From: Bacillota bacterium
Lineage (GTDB): Bacteria > Bacillota > Bacilli > Paenibacillales > Paenibacillaceae
Direction: 5' to 3'
DNA length: 64,000 nt
NCBI GenBank assembly: GCA_023391635.1
Contig: JAEWAQ010000026.1
Span: forward strand, 62,001-126,000
The position numbers and the translations under genes are program-made. Below are positions 25,887 through 35,203 of the stretch, in pieces. Below the pieces are notes generated by a model. That model was not told the origin of the DNA, made no database searches, and was given only the letters and a program-made list of their open reading frames with translations. The number at the start of each line of letters is the position of its first letter. Position 1 is the stretch's first letter.

Positions 25887-27506
25887 TCAAAGACCCGACG
25901 GTTCGATGCTTTTGTTCCTGAACTCGATCGGCGTCATCCCCGTCGTTTTCTTGAAAATCTTGTTGAAGTAGGTTGTGTTTCGATAGCCGACCATTTCGCC
26001 GATCTCGTAAATTTTGAAGTCGGTCAACCGCAGCAGCTCCTTGCTTTTCCCTATCCGCACATGCGTCAAATATTCCGTAAAGGTCGTTCCCGCATGTTGA
26101 ATGAACAGATGGCTCAAGTAAAATGGCGTCAAATTCACTTCATGGGCCACCTCCTTCAGCAAGAGGTTCTCCATGTAGTATTCGTCTATATATTTTCTGG
26201 CTTTGACGACAGCGCGGGACCCTCCTTTGCTGTTCGCCATCGACATATAGGTAACCAAACTAACGCGCACTTGTTCAAGCCAATCCAGCAAGTGGCGGAA
26301 GCTGGCGATCTGCAGCAGCTGCTGCGGCGTCCGATAGGCTTTGTCCAGAATGCCAGGCAGCGACAAGTCGTTCTTGGCAAAAAAGTCGGACAGCAGGAAA
26401 AGAAGCTCCAGGCAAATGTTGATTTGGTTTTCCAGCCTTAACGAGCGATTCGACAATGCCTCCGCAAGGTTCGCAAACAGGGAATCCAGCCGTTCCGTCT
26501 GGCAAAATTGCAAAGTCTCCACCCATTGATCCTTTTGCTTGAAGATCGTGTAGGCGGCGTTGTCCGATGAATCCAGCAGGATACCTTCCCGGGAGATGAC
26601 GACTTTCATGGAGCTGGACACTCCGATATCCAACGCCTGCCGCGCTTCCCGGTAGGACTGTTTGAGCCCTTCGATTCCTTGCCGCCATTGGCCCGAGCCG
26701 ATCACCGTATCCAAATTCAAATATTTTTTCAACATCTCGACCATGGTTTCCAGCACTTCGGCCAGATCAGGCTGTTGTTCGTGCTCTTGTGAGAACACGA
26801 CCGCGCACAGTTCATTGGGCCGGATTTCGAAGCAATGGCCTGCACACACATCGTTCAGCATTTCTTCCACGATGTTGATCGCAGCGTAGTTCAACAATGC
26901 GGCATCTTTGTCGTCAAGAAGCGCCCTGTCGTACGCGCTCGCGATTCGGATGACGAAACAGACGACAGCGTCGAGCTGCAAGTCGATGTCGTATAATACG
27001 GCTGTCTGCCGCCATTCCTCCTCGGACATCGGAAAATTGAGCATGTCTTTGAAGAGCTTCTGCTTCAGCACGTGGATATTTTTACGGATATGGGACTGAA
27101 ACAGGCGATGCTGGTCTTCCGGCTTCATGGCGGAGGACAGCTCGCGGCGCAGCTCGTTCAATCCCGCCAGCAAAATTTCCGGCGTCATCTCCAGCTTGAG
27201 CAAGTAATCCGCCGCGCCCAGCCGCATCGCTTCCTTCACGAGAGGGAAATCGTTGTAGCTGCTCAGCACAATGACCCTGGGGGCGTTCTCCATGCCGGAC
27301 AACTGCCTGATCAGCTCGATTCCGTTCATGACAGGCATCTTGATGTCGGTAATCACGATATCGGGCTTTAATTCGACGATGGCCTCGAGCGCTTTCTTGC
27401 CGTCCTTGGCTTCTCCAACCAGGGTGAATCCATGCTCGTCCCAATCGATCAGCGATTTGAGCCCGACCCTGATGACCACTTCGTCGTCCACGATCAGAAC
27501 TTTCAA
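25887..27506 (-). CDS. YesN-type response regulator (long form)
   Basis: Response regulator of 539 residues, the length of the long YesN class. The receiver domain has VDDE near 6-9 and phospho-acceptor Asp54 in VITDIKMPVMNG. A middle region of about 300 residues without clear motif is followed by an AraC domain (VAHEVNLTPFYLSHLFIQ and IGEMVGYRNTTYFNKIFK, ending MTPIEFRN). The start is a TTG at 27506 with AGGGAG upstream. It is the last gene of the 34.9-25.9 kb operon, separated from its likely kinase by two oxidoreductase genes, and lies directly upstream of the cobalamin operon, which has its own promoter. Confidence 0.92.
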   Translation of the reverse strand: MKVLIVDDEVVIRVGLKSLIDWDEHGFTLVGEAKDGKKALEAIVELKPDIVITDIKMPVMNGIELIRQLSGMENAPRVIVLSSYNDFPLVKEAMRLGAADYLLKLEMTPEILLAGLNELRRELSSAMKPEDQHRLFQSHIRKNIHVLKQKLFKDMLNFPMSEEEWRQTAVLYDIDLQLDAVVCFVIRIASAYDRALLDDKDAALLNYAAINIVEEMLNDVCAGHCFEIRPNELCAVVFSQEHEQQPDLAEVLETMVEMLKKYLNLDTVIGSGQWRQGIEGLKQSYREARQALDIGVSSSMKVVISREGILLDSSDNAAYTIFKQKDQWVETLQFCQTERLDSLFANLAEALSNRSLRLENQINICLELLFLLSDFFAKNDLSLPGILDKAYRTPQQLLQIASFRHLLDWLEQVRVSLVTYMSMANSKGGSRAVVKARKYIDEYYMENLLLKEVAHEVNLTPFYLSHLFIQHAGTTFTEYLTHVRIGKSKELLRLTDFKIYEIGEMVGYRNTTYFNKIFKKTTGMTPIEFRNKSIEPSGL

Positions 27507-27536
27507 CTCGATCTCCCTCCCACCCGGTTCGCGGCG

Positions 27537-28859
27537 CTACACGACGGCACCTTGACTGGCCAGCCGACTGCGCAGCAGAGCGCCGTCCAATCGATCCACG
27601 TCCTGGCCGAAAGTGCTGCACATCGCCGCCGCCGTGCCGGCCGCCTGTCCGAGCGCCATGCATTGCGCCTGAACGCGAATGCTGGCGAACGCCTCCCGCG
27701 TGGCGCTGATGCAGCGGCCGGCCACGAGCAAGTTCCGCGAGCCCTTCGGAATCAACGAGCGGTAAGGAATATGGTACGCTTCGTTCAATATGAACAGTTC
27801 CTGCGAATTGTCCTTGGACGAATGGATGTCGATATGGTGCGCCCCTTTGGCAACCGTATCCGGAAAGTCGACCTTGTGCAGCACTTCCTCCTTGGTCATC
27901 CGAAACAATCCATCGATTCTTCTCGATTCCCGGATGCCTACTTGCGTGCCGGAGCAGATCAAGTGCGCATCTTTCAATTCCGGCATCGCCTCTTTAAGAA
28001 ACGGGATCAGGTCGAACATATTTTCCCGCGTTGTGCATTCCGCCTCGGTCAAGCTTCTGACGTCGACCGCGTTCCCGGGGTATCGCGTCACGTTGGCGGA
28101 CACCTCGCCATGATGCAACGTGCTGCCATGCTGAATCCACGGTCCGCCGAACAGCGGCAGCTTCCCCTGCTCCCTGGCTTCCCGCATCAGCTCATTCAAC
28201 CTGCGGATCGTGTATCCCTTGTCTTCCCGTTCCATCATCAAATCTTCCATGTTCTCCGTGTAGGCGCCGCCCATGCGGAAATACAGCGTCATCGGCTGCG
28301 TCTCGCCCGATTCGGAATTGCTTCTTTCGTACGGAAGCTTGGCAAACTCCACCAGATCGGCGTCGCCGGTGCAATCGACCACGTATTTCGTCTCGATGAC
28401 TTGCCGGCCCGATTTGCATTCGATGATGACGTGGTTAAACTTGCCGTCCTGCGACGAATTGGGAATGACGCCGACCGCATAAGCATGGAGCAGCAGATCG
28501 ACGCCGCTCTCGCGGACCATCTGCATCGCCACCAGCTTGTACACTTCCGGATCGAAAGGCACATTGCCGCTGTACAAGTCGGTCTTGGCTCCGTCCCTTC
28601 GCGCCATGCCCTCCACGAATTCCCAAGGGATGCCCTTGACCGCGAACTCCCCTTTGATTTTGAACTTCGAGATCGGTCCCACGAAGCTGGCCGTCGCCAT
28701 GCCGCCCAGAAATCCGTATCTTTCGATCAGCATCGTCTTGGCTCCGTTGCGGGCGGCAGCAATCGCGGCGATGAACCCGGCAGGCCCTCCGCCGCATACG
28801 AGAACATCCACAGAAGCCATAATCGGCAGCGCTTTGGCCGGTTCTACGATTGATTTCAT
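27537..28859 (-). CDS. FAD-dependent oxidoreductase (FAD_oxidored family), short form
   Basis: Flavoprotein of 440 residues. The start is ATG 28859, six bases behind GGAGGG; the frame runs further upstream but has no better start and would overlap the dehydrogenase gene. The Rossmann motif VLVCGGGPAGFIAAIAAA is near 19-36. VDCTGDADLVEFA and the C-terminal block LVAGRCISATREAFASIRVQ mark the PF12831 family. It is clearly related to the larger oxidoreductase at 8.3-10.6 kb but lacks that protein's 300-residue tail. It follows a D-2-hydroxyacid dehydrogenase by 20 bases in a sugar-transporter operon, suggesting redox conversion of the imported compound. The substrate is unknown. Confidence 0.87.
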   Translation of the reverse strand: MKSIVEPAKALPIMASVDVLVCGGGPAGFIAAIAAARNGAKTMLIERYGFLGGMATASFVGPISKFKIKGEFAVKGIPWEFVEGMARRDGAKTDLYSGNVPFDPEVYKLVAMQMVRESGVDLLLHAYAVGVIPNSSQDGKFNHVIIECKSGRQVIETKYVVDCTGDADLVEFAKLPYERSNSESGETQPMTLYFRMGGAYTENMEDLMMEREDKGYTIRRLNELMREAREQGKLPLFGGPWIQHGSTLHHGEVSANVTRYPGNAVDVRSLTEAECTTRENMFDLIPFLKEAMPELKDAHLICSGTQVGIRESRRIDGLFRMTKEEVLHKVDFPDTVAKGAHHIDIHSSKDNSQELFILNEAYHIPYRSLIPKGSRNLLVAGRCISATREAFASIRVQAQCMALGQAAGTAAAMCSTFGQDVDRLDGALLRSRLASQGAVV

Positions 28860-28879
28860 GGCCAACCCTCCTGACTGTC

Positions 28880-29839
28880 CTAATATAGTTTGATCGGGTC
28901 CACGCGATTGAGAGAAGGCGTCGCCCCTTGCAAGTAAGCCTCCAGATTGGTCAGAAAGATGCGCATCGCCCTGTCGTAATAGCGATCCGTTCCGCCGCCA
29001 TTGTGCGGTGTCATGATCACATTGTCCATGTCCCACAACGGGTTGTCGCCAGGCAGCGGCTCCTGTTCGAACACATCGAGCCCGGCGCCGGCAATTTCAC
29101 CTTCGTCAAGCGCTTCGATCAACGCCTCGGTATGCACCGTCGGTCCTCTGCCGACGTTGATGAAATACGCGGATCGCTTCATTCTCCGAAATTGCTCCCG
29201 TCCGAACAGATAATGGGTCTCGGGCGTCAACGGCAGGATCGACACCACGTAATCGCTGCTATCCAGCACCGCGTTCAGCCCCGTCCAATCGAACATACGG
29301 TCCACTCCATCCGCCGCTTCGCCGGAACGCCTCACGCCAAGCACATTCATGTCGAATGCCTTGGCAAGTCGCGCGATTTCCGCCCCGATCGCTCCTACCC
29401 CGATAACGCCGATCGTCTTCCCGTGGATTTCGCTCAAGCTCCCGACGGATTGCCAGCTACGCTGCATTTGGTTGCGAATCGACAGGTGCAGGCGGCGGCT
29501 GAACGCGAGCATCATGGCGAATGCCGTCTCGGATACCGGCTGCGGATGAACGCCGCTCGCGCTCGTGACCGCGATGCCATACCGGCTCATCGCTTCCAGC
29601 GGCAATCTGTCTACGCCCGCGCCCCACGTTTGCACCCATTTCAGCTTCGTATCCGCGTGCAGACACCGTTCGGCCACTTCCGGCTTCCAGCCGCAGACGA
29701 TTTCCGCCTCTTCCAGATGCGGCAGCCAGACATCGCGATCGTCCCCGGCGACAATCTTCCATCCCGGCGCCGCGGTTTCCAGCGTTCGTTCGTACTCCGC
29801 CGGCAACTGCTGCATAAATACGATCGTTCTCATTTCCAT
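28880..29839 (-). CDS. D-2-hydroxyacid dehydrogenase
   Basis: NAD(P)-dependent dehydrogenase of 319 residues interconverting a 2-hydroxy acid and a 2-keto acid. The nucleotide-binding motif GVGAIG is at 147-152. Catalytic residues are Arg231 (INVGRGP), Glu260 (FEQEPL) and His279 (TPHNGG), all present. The sequence is closest in style to the glyoxylate/hydroxypyruvate reductase-like members (LPLTPETHYLFG). The ATG follows GGAGAGGGA. It lies between the kinase and the FAD oxidoreductase in one operon with a sugar importer. Confidence 0.93.
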   Translation of the reverse strand: MEMRTIVFMQQLPAEYERTLETAAPGWKIVAGDDRDVWLPHLEEAEIVCGWKPEVAERCLHADTKLKWVQTWGAGVDRLPLEAMSRYGIAVTSASGVHPQPVSETAFAMMLAFSRRLHLSIRNQMQRSWQSVGSLSEIHGKTIGVIGVGAIGAEIARLAKAFDMNVLGVRRSGEAADGVDRMFDWTGLNAVLDSSDYVVSILPLTPETHYLFGREQFRRMKRSAYFINVGRGPTVHTEALIEALDEGEIAGAGLDVFEQEPLPGDNPLWDMDNVIMTPHNGGGTDRYYDRAMRIFLTNLEAYLQGATPSLNRVDPIKLY

Positions 29840-29870
29840 TCCCTCTCCTCCCCGTTTGAAAGCTGCGGCT

Positions 29871-31664
29871 TCATGCCGTATGCTCCAGCGGCAGCGTGAT
29901 GGTCACTTGCGTGAACTTGCCGACTTCGCTGGCAATATCCAGGCCATAATCCGCCCCGTAGACGAGCCGAATCCGATTGAACACATTGAGCAGTCCGATG
30001 CTTTGCCGTTGATCGCCGGGCTTGCGGTTGACGTTCCGGAGAAACTCGTCAATCTTCTCCTGCTCCATGCCCACACCGTTGTCCCACACGCGAATGATCA
30101 GCTTCCCGTCAGTCCGATCGATGATGATCTTGATGGTGCCGATTCCTTTTTTCGGTTCGATGCCGTGGAAGATCGCATTTTCGACCAGCGGCTGCAGCGT
30201 GAACCGAAGCACCGGGCAGTCGAGAAGCTCTTCGCTTGCCACCAGTTTTTCGAATTTCACTTTGCCTTTGTACCGGATTCTCTGAATATTGATATACTCG
30301 TCTATCATCTTCAATTCTTCCGATAACGGCGTCTTCTCCCGCAGATCGCCGACTGCGGAATGCAGCAGCCTGCCGAGGCTGCCGGCCATCTCTTCGATGC
30401 CGTCGGCCTTCTGCATGGAAGCCATCCATTTGATGGAGCTTAGCGTGTTGTACAGGAAATGGGGGTTAATCTGGCTTTGCAGCATTTTGATTTCCGATTT
30501 CCGCCGCTCTTCCTGCTCTTGCAGCTTGTCCTCGATATGCACCTGAATTTGCGCCGCCATCTCCTGAACATGCTTGCCCAGCACGCCCAGCTCGTCATGG
30601 GCATGCTGGCTTAACGGCTGGTTGAAGTCTCCTGTCGCGATGCGTTTGACCTTCACAATCAAGTCTTTGATCGGACGCGCGAAATTCCATGTCATGAACA
30701 GCGAGAACAGGTACGCGATGCACACCGTTCCGAACAGGAGCAGGAGCGTCGTGTTTTTCAAATTGCGCTTCTGCTGGTCGATGCTGTTCATCGGGATGAC
30801 CTTGATCAGCGTCAAGCCGATCTTGTCCGATTGCTCGTATACGACCAATCCCGCTTTATTGTTCTCGTTGATCATGAAATAAGGCTGTTCGCCGTCCGCG
30901 ATCCGTCCCATGAACGAACGCTCCGTCAACTGCGTGCCGATAAGCTCCTGCTTGTTGCTCGACAGAATATAGCCGCCGCGATCGATCAAGTACACTTCCT
31001 CTTCCGAATCGCCGACACGGTTGGCGATGAGCTCGCCGAACAGCTTCTCGCTTAACAGGATGACGAGGGAGCCGACCCTGTCCCTGCGGTCGATATCGTT
31101 GATCGTCCGCACGACCGGGATGACCACCTTCTCGCCGGATGCCTTGGCCTGATTGGCTATCGGGCTGTACAGCATCATCGTCTTGCGGTTTTCCTTGCTC
31201 TTCGCGAACCAGTCCGACGTCTGCAGGAGACCCGGCTCGTAGTGCAGCGCATAAGGCCCGTTGCGGTTGATGAAGCCGTTGTCTCCGATGATCAGCACCG
31301 CCAGCATATAGGAAGCGACCGAGGTGTACCGGAACTGCTCTTCGAGTTCCAGATACACTTTCAGCCATAGCTCGTCCTCGATCGCCGCTTCCTCCGGGCT
31401 GCGGCGAAGCAAGCTCAGAATATCCTGATTCAGCAGCAGCCCTTCGGTGAAATAATCGATCTGCTCGACCTGCTTGTCCACCAGCTCCAGCATATTGTAA
31501 AGGACGGTATGATTATACATACCCGCTTCGTCCTCGATCGCCTTCGACGAACTGTAGTAATTGTAGACGCTAATGAGCGATGTCGGAATAAACGAGATCA
31601 GCACGAAGTAGATCAATAGTTTTCTAGCGAGCGTAATTTTCGGCAAATGCTTGGCAAATTTCAT
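29871..31664 (-). CDS. YesM-type sensor histidine kinase
   Basis: Membrane sensor of about 597 residues. The ATG at 31664 has GGTGAG just upstream, and a GTG at 31673 is an in-frame alternative. Numbered from the GTG, there is a membrane span at about 18-38, an extracellular sensing region to about 300 and a second span at 307-329. A HAMP domain around ARPIKDLIVKVKRIATGDF precedes the phospho-acceptor His405 in INPHFLYNTLSSIKW. ATP-binding motifs LVENAIFHG and DNGVGM are intact. It is downstream of its transporter genes; the cognate response regulator is probably the one at the operon end. Confidence 0.92.
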   Translation of the reverse strand: MKFAKHLPKITLARKLLIYFVLISFIPTSLISVYNYYSSSKAIEDEAGMYNHTVLYNMLELVDKQVEQIDYFTEGLLLNQDILSLLRRSPEEAAIEDELWLKVYLELEEQFRYTSVASYMLAVLIIGDNGFINRNGPYALHYEPGLLQTSDWFAKSKENRKTMMLYSPIANQAKASGEKVVIPVVRTINDIDRRDRVGSLVILLSEKLFGELIANRVGDSEEEVYLIDRGGYILSSNKQELIGTQLTERSFMGRIADGEQPYFMINENNKAGLVVYEQSDKIGLTLIKVIPMNSIDQQKRNLKNTTLLLLFGTVCIAYLFSLFMTWNFARPIKDLIVKVKRIATGDFNQPLSQHAHDELGVLGKHVQEMAAQIQVHIEDKLQEQEERRKSEIKMLQSQINPHFLYNTLSSIKWMASMQKADGIEEMAGSLGRLLHSAVGDLREKTPLSEELKMIDEYINIQRIRYKGKVKFEKLVASEELLDCPVLRFTLQPLVENAIFHGIEPKKGIGTIKIIIDRTDGKLIIRVWDNGVGMEQEKIDEFLRNVNRKPGDQRQSIGLLNVFNRIRLVYGADYGLDIASEVGKFTQVTITLPLEHTA

Positions 31665-31726
31665 GATGCTCACCGCTGCGGGATGGATTGTGATCGTCCT
31701 TCTATTGTATCATGATTATCCCTTGA

Positions 31727-32554
31727 TTAACCTTTGACCGCGCCGAGCGTGAGCCCCCTGGTGAAATGCTTCTGAAACACGACGAACACCAGAATCATCG
31801 GCAGCGCCGACAGCATCGCCCCGGCCATCACCCGGCCATAGACGACGACGTTCTCGAGCTGCAGGCCGGCAATACCCAAGGGGAGCGTCTTCATCGCATC
31901 CGAATTGGTGACGATGAGCTGCCACATATAGTCGTTCCAGGCCCGCACGAACGTAAAGATGGCGAGCGCGGCCAGCGCCGGTTTCGTCAAGGACACGACG
32001 ATTCTTGTAAATATGCCGATCTCGGAGCATCCGTCCACCTTGGCCGCGTCGAACAATTCGCTCGGTATCGAGTAGATGAACTGCCGCATCAGGAAGATGG
32101 CGAAGGGCAGGGCGCTGGCCGCTTCGGGAACGATCAGCCCGGTGTAGGTGTCGAACCAGCCGAACGTCTTCATGAGCCGGAACAAGGGCACGAGCAGGAC
32201 GTATTTGGGCAGCATCATGGTCGCGATCATGACGTAGAACACGATATCCCGGCCCCTGAAGCGCATCTTGGCAAAGGCGTATCCAGCCAGACATCCGATG
32301 AGACAGACGAGGCACGTCGTGGCCAGCGACACGTAGAAGCTGTTGAACGTCCACCAGCCCACCTTCGTCCGTTCGATCAGATCGACGTAATTGAACCAGG
32401 TGGCGTCAAGCGGAAACCAGATGGGCGGGATTTGAAACATTTGCTGTTCGGTCTTGAACGAACTGACGAGCGCCCAGTAGAAAGGAAACAGCCACAGGAC
32501 CGCGCATACGATCAGAAATAGGTGCAGCAGCTTGTCCCCGATACGTATTTTCAT
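31727..32554 (-). CDS. Carbohydrate ABC transporter permease (MalG/LacG type)
   Basis: Second permease of the middle sugar importer, 275 residues with six hydrophobic spans. The first is FLIVCAVLWLFPFYWALVSS. The EAA loop is ELFDAAKVDGCSEIG. The end FTRGLTLGAVKG is the standard C-terminus of this family. The ATG follows AAGGGGGATC. It begins 13 bases after the partner permease and is followed by the sensor kinase after a 62-base gap. Confidence 0.94.
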   Translation of the reverse strand: MKIRIGDKLLHLFLIVCAVLWLFPFYWALVSSFKTEQQMFQIPPIWFPLDATWFNYVDLIERTKVGWWTFNSFYVSLATTCLVCLIGCLAGYAFAKMRFRGRDIVFYVMIATMMLPKYVLLVPLFRLMKTFGWFDTYTGLIVPEAASALPFAIFLMRQFIYSIPSELFDAAKVDGCSEIGIFTRIVVSLTKPALAALAIFTFVRAWNDYMWQLIVTNSDAMKTLPLGIAGLQLENVVVYGRVMAGAMLSALPMILVFVVFQKHFTRGLTLGAVKG

Positions 32555-32567
32555 TGCCCGATCCCCC

Positions 32568-33452
32568 TTACGTTTCCACCTTGGAAGTCATGAATCTGAA
32601 CTGGAAGAACGCCACGATCCCCACGACGAAGAACAGCACGACGCCCATTGCCGAAGCGTATCCGTAATTGTGATTCGTAAAAGCCATCAAGTACAGCTCG
32701 TAAATGACCGTCGTCGTCGATTGGGTCGGCCCCCCGTTCGTGAGAATTTGGATATACACGAAGATTTGAAAAATACTGATCGTGGAAATGACCAAAATAT
32801 AGAGCGTTGTCGACTTCACAAGCGGCCAGGTGATGCTGGCGAACTGTCTGAACTTGCCGGCGCCGTCGATCTCCGCCGCCTCGTAATATTCCTTGGATAT
32901 CCCGCCCAGCGCGGCCGTGTACAGAATGATCGGTTGCCCGACGCTTGCCGTCAAGATGACGAACGAGACCGATTGGAACGCCATGTCGGGGGAAGCGAGC
33001 CATTCCTGCACCGGCAGGCCGACGATCGACAATAGATAGTTGGCAATGCCGATGACCGGGTTATAAATCCAGCTCCAGATCAGGGAGACGGTCACCGCGG
33101 ACGTAATGTGGGGCAAGTAAAAGATGCCTCGATAGACCGCCGTCGTCTTCTCGTTCATCGTATTGATCCTGACCGCGACGAAGATGGAAAAGGCAACGGT
33201 GAGCGGCACGATGATCAACACATATTTGAATGTATTGAGGAAGGCGATGCGGAACGTCGGATCCCCGGCGAGATTGATGAAATTGTCAAGTCCGATATAG
33301 GTCGAAGATTTAAGCGACATCTGGTAGAAGCTGATGCGTATCGCTTCGATCGCCGGGTAAATCAGAAACACGAGAAAGAGCAGCAAGGCAGGGAGAATAA
33401 AGGAATAGCCGATGATGTCGCTCTTGTATCGTCTCCATGCCGCATTTTTCAT
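32568..33452 (-). CDS. Carbohydrate ABC transporter permease (MalF type)
   Basis: First permease of the middle importer, 294 residues. A span near 16-33 (FILPALLLFLVFLIYPAI) and the phrase AIRISFYQMSLKSSTYIGLDN are typical of UgpA/MalF-like CUT1 proteins. The ATPase-docking loop is EYYEAAEIDGAGKFR. The ATG follows GAGGTG. It lies 59 bases behind the binding-protein gene. No ATPase gene belongs to the operon. Confidence 0.94.
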   Translation of the reverse strand: MKNAAWRRYKSDIIGYSFILPALLLFLVFLIYPAIEAIRISFYQMSLKSSTYIGLDNFINLAGDPTFRIAFLNTFKYVLIIVPLTVAFSIFVAVRINTMNEKTTAVYRGIFYLPHITSAVTVSLIWSWIYNPVIGIANYLLSIVGLPVQEWLASPDMAFQSVSFVILTASVGQPIILYTAALGGISKEYYEAAEIDGAGKFRQFASITWPLVKSTTLYILVISTISIFQIFVYIQILTNGGPTQSTTTVIYELYLMAFTNHNYGYASAMGVVLFFVVGIVAFFQFRFMTSKVET

Positions 33453-33511
33453 ATCGTCACCTCTGGCGCAAGAAGGGGAGGAAGCGATTCGTCCCTCCCC
33501 TGCCTCGTTTT

Positions 33512-34951
33512 CTACTTTTTCTGTTCGTTCATCATGAGGGTTCTGGCATCTTCCAAAATTTTGTTGCCTTCCGCCTCAATATCGGCCGCCAGCTGCTCCG
33601 CGTTCTTCTTGCCCAGATAGTAAGCTTGCAAATGAGGCGTGATGGCATTGCGGAGCTGGGTATAGCCGACGGTCGTGGCCCCGCTGTTGATCTGATATTT
33701 CATCGCCGTGCCGGCGAATTTCATGTTCGGATCGGTCGAGTCGTTATAGAGCCCTTCTTGCGATTTGCGGAACGAATACTCGTTCGCCGCCTTCACTGCG
33801 GACGCGTTGTCCTTGTTCGTCAGAAACTTGGCGAACTCCACCGCCCACTTTTGCCTATTCTCGTCCTCTTGCTTGAAAACCGCAAAGCCGTGCGGGAATC
33901 CGGAGCTGACCGGCGGCTGGTCGGGCGCACTCGGCAGCATGACCAGTTCGATCTCGAACTTCTCGGCGTTGCCGACCTGCTGCGCTTTCAAGGCTCTGGC
34001 GTACTGTACGGTCGCTGCCGGCACGGTCAATATTTTCTGCTGGTCGAACAACGTCAACGTATCCGCATGCTTGAATCCCGCGCCGCCCGGCGCCGCCAGC
34101 TTGTCGTCCACAAGCTTCTTCCAGAACTTCCAGCCTTCGATGGCCTTCGGCTCGTTCATGACGACCTTGTCCATCGTGTCGTTCACGACCCGTCCGCCAT
34201 ATCCCCAGATCCAGCCGAACGCCATTTGGTCGGCAGACGACGTATCGGAGAACAATGCCGTGCCGTACACCCCGGACAACTTCTCGGACGCGGTCTTGAT
34301 CGCGTTGTAATACTCTTCTTGCGTCCATGTTTTATCCGGATTTTGCGGCAGCAGATGCTCCGCGCCCGCTTGCTTGAAGAGCGTCTTGTTAACCATCATC
34401 AGCACCGGGGCGGTACCAAACGGGATGTAATAGTACTTGCCGTCGCCCCTCGTAGTCGTTTCGAAAGTCCCTTCGAAAAAGTCGCTCATGAAATCTTCGT
34501 CGAGATAGTCGTTGAGCGGCAAAATGTACCCTTTGTTGGCATAATCCATCGTGCGCAGATCGCCGTCGTGCAGTACGTCGGGGATCGTGCCGGCGGCCAG
34601 AGATACGCTCACCTTCTGCGGTCCGGATTGAAAATCGAACACTTCCGTCACAATGGTCACATTCGGATGAAGCTCCATGAATTTTTGCGCCATCGCTTTT
34701 TCCCAATCCCCGGGTTGTCCGTCGCTCTCGGTGCCGTCGACCCCGTTCCACTTGGGAAACACCCAGAAGTCGAGCGCCACCTGTTCCGCGCCCGGTTCTT
34801 GCTCCGATTGCTGCGCGGGCGAGCTGCTCCCTCCGCTTGTATTGCCGCTTGCATCAGGCTTCGTCTCCGCTTGCGAAGAACAAGCCGATAAGACGAGCGC
34901 CAGAACCAGACTGATTGTCAAACCCATCGATGATAACTTCTTGACCGTCAT
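33512..34951 (-). CDS. Extracellular sugar-binding lipoprotein (SBP_bac_1)
   Basis: Solute-binding protein of 479 residues that captures the sugar for the two downstream permeases. The signal TISLVLALVLSAC ends with lipid-anchor Cys24, followed by a Ser/Gly/Glu-rich linker. The mature domain shows the extracellular solute-binding family 1 pattern (LDFWVFPKWNG, SLAAGTIPDVLHDGD, GYILPLNDYL, PFGTAPVLMMVNKTLF). It is first in a seven-gene operon behind a sigma-A-like promoter. The substrate cannot be read directly; the dehydrogenases downstream suggest a sugar acid or modified sugar. Confidence 0.94.
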   Translation of the reverse strand: MTVKKLSSMGLTISLVLALVLSACSSQAETKPDASGNTSGGSSSPAQQSEQEPGAEQVALDFWVFPKWNGVDGTESDGQPGDWEKAMAQKFMELHPNVTIVTEVFDFQSGPQKVSVSLAAGTIPDVLHDGDLRTMDYANKGYILPLNDYLDEDFMSDFFEGTFETTTRGDGKYYYIPFGTAPVLMMVNKTLFKQAGAEHLLPQNPDKTWTQEEYYNAIKTASEKLSGVYGTALFSDTSSADQMAFGWIWGYGGRVVNDTMDKVVMNEPKAIEGWKFWKKLVDDKLAAPGGAGFKHADTLTLFDQQKILTVPAATVQYARALKAQQVGNAEKFEIELVMLPSAPDQPPVSSGFPHGFAVFKQEDENRQKWAVEFAKFLTNKDNASAVKAANEYSFRKSQEGLYNDSTDPNMKFAGTAMKYQINSGATTVGYTQLRNAITPHLQAYYLGKKNAEQLAADIEAEGNKILEDARTLMMNEQKK

Positions 34952-34983
34952 CCTGTGAACCCCCTTATCCGTATCATGGCTTT

Positions 34984-35012
34984 ATTGTAGGGGCTGTAAG
35001 CAGGCGGAACAA
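34984..35012 (-). promoter_or_regulatory. Putative sigma-A promoter of the middle transporter operon
   Basis: On the minus strand TTGTTC (35012-35007) and TACAAT (34989-34984) are exactly 17 bases apart. The transcript would start near 34977, some 26 bases before the start codon. The weak -35 fits a promoter needing an activator such as the operon's response regulator. Confidence 0.6.
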
Positions 35013-35146
35013 TCAATTGTCATACAAACCGCTGCACTCTGATACGTACTTTGGAATCGCTTTGCAGGCGTGGAGGGAACGAGTGGAAATGTCGCGCGGG
35101 CGAATTGTCTTTTCATACGATTTGGACAACTTTGATGCGATGGCAG

Positions 35147-35184
35147 AAAAGGGCCAGCATCTTGACGCATCCAGATGCCGGCCC
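35147..35184 (-). terminator. Intrinsic terminator of the broken surface-protein gene
   Basis: On the minus strand GGGCCGGCATCT (35184-35173) pairs with AGATGCTGGCCC (35162-35151) with one mismatch, followed by TTTT at 35150-35147. It lies 20 bases after the stop of the SLH remnant, so the original 3' end of that gene seems preserved. The 130 bases between this hairpin and the next promoter hold nothing I recognise. Confidence 0.82.
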
Positions 35185-35203
35185 TTCGATTCGAAATCCG
35201 TTA

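Noticed and set aside
28860..29036. 60-codon N-terminal extension of the short FAD oxidoreductase
   Set aside because: It overlaps the end of the dehydrogenase gene, has no family similarity, and ATG 28859 has GGAGGG at the right distance just before the Rossmann strand.
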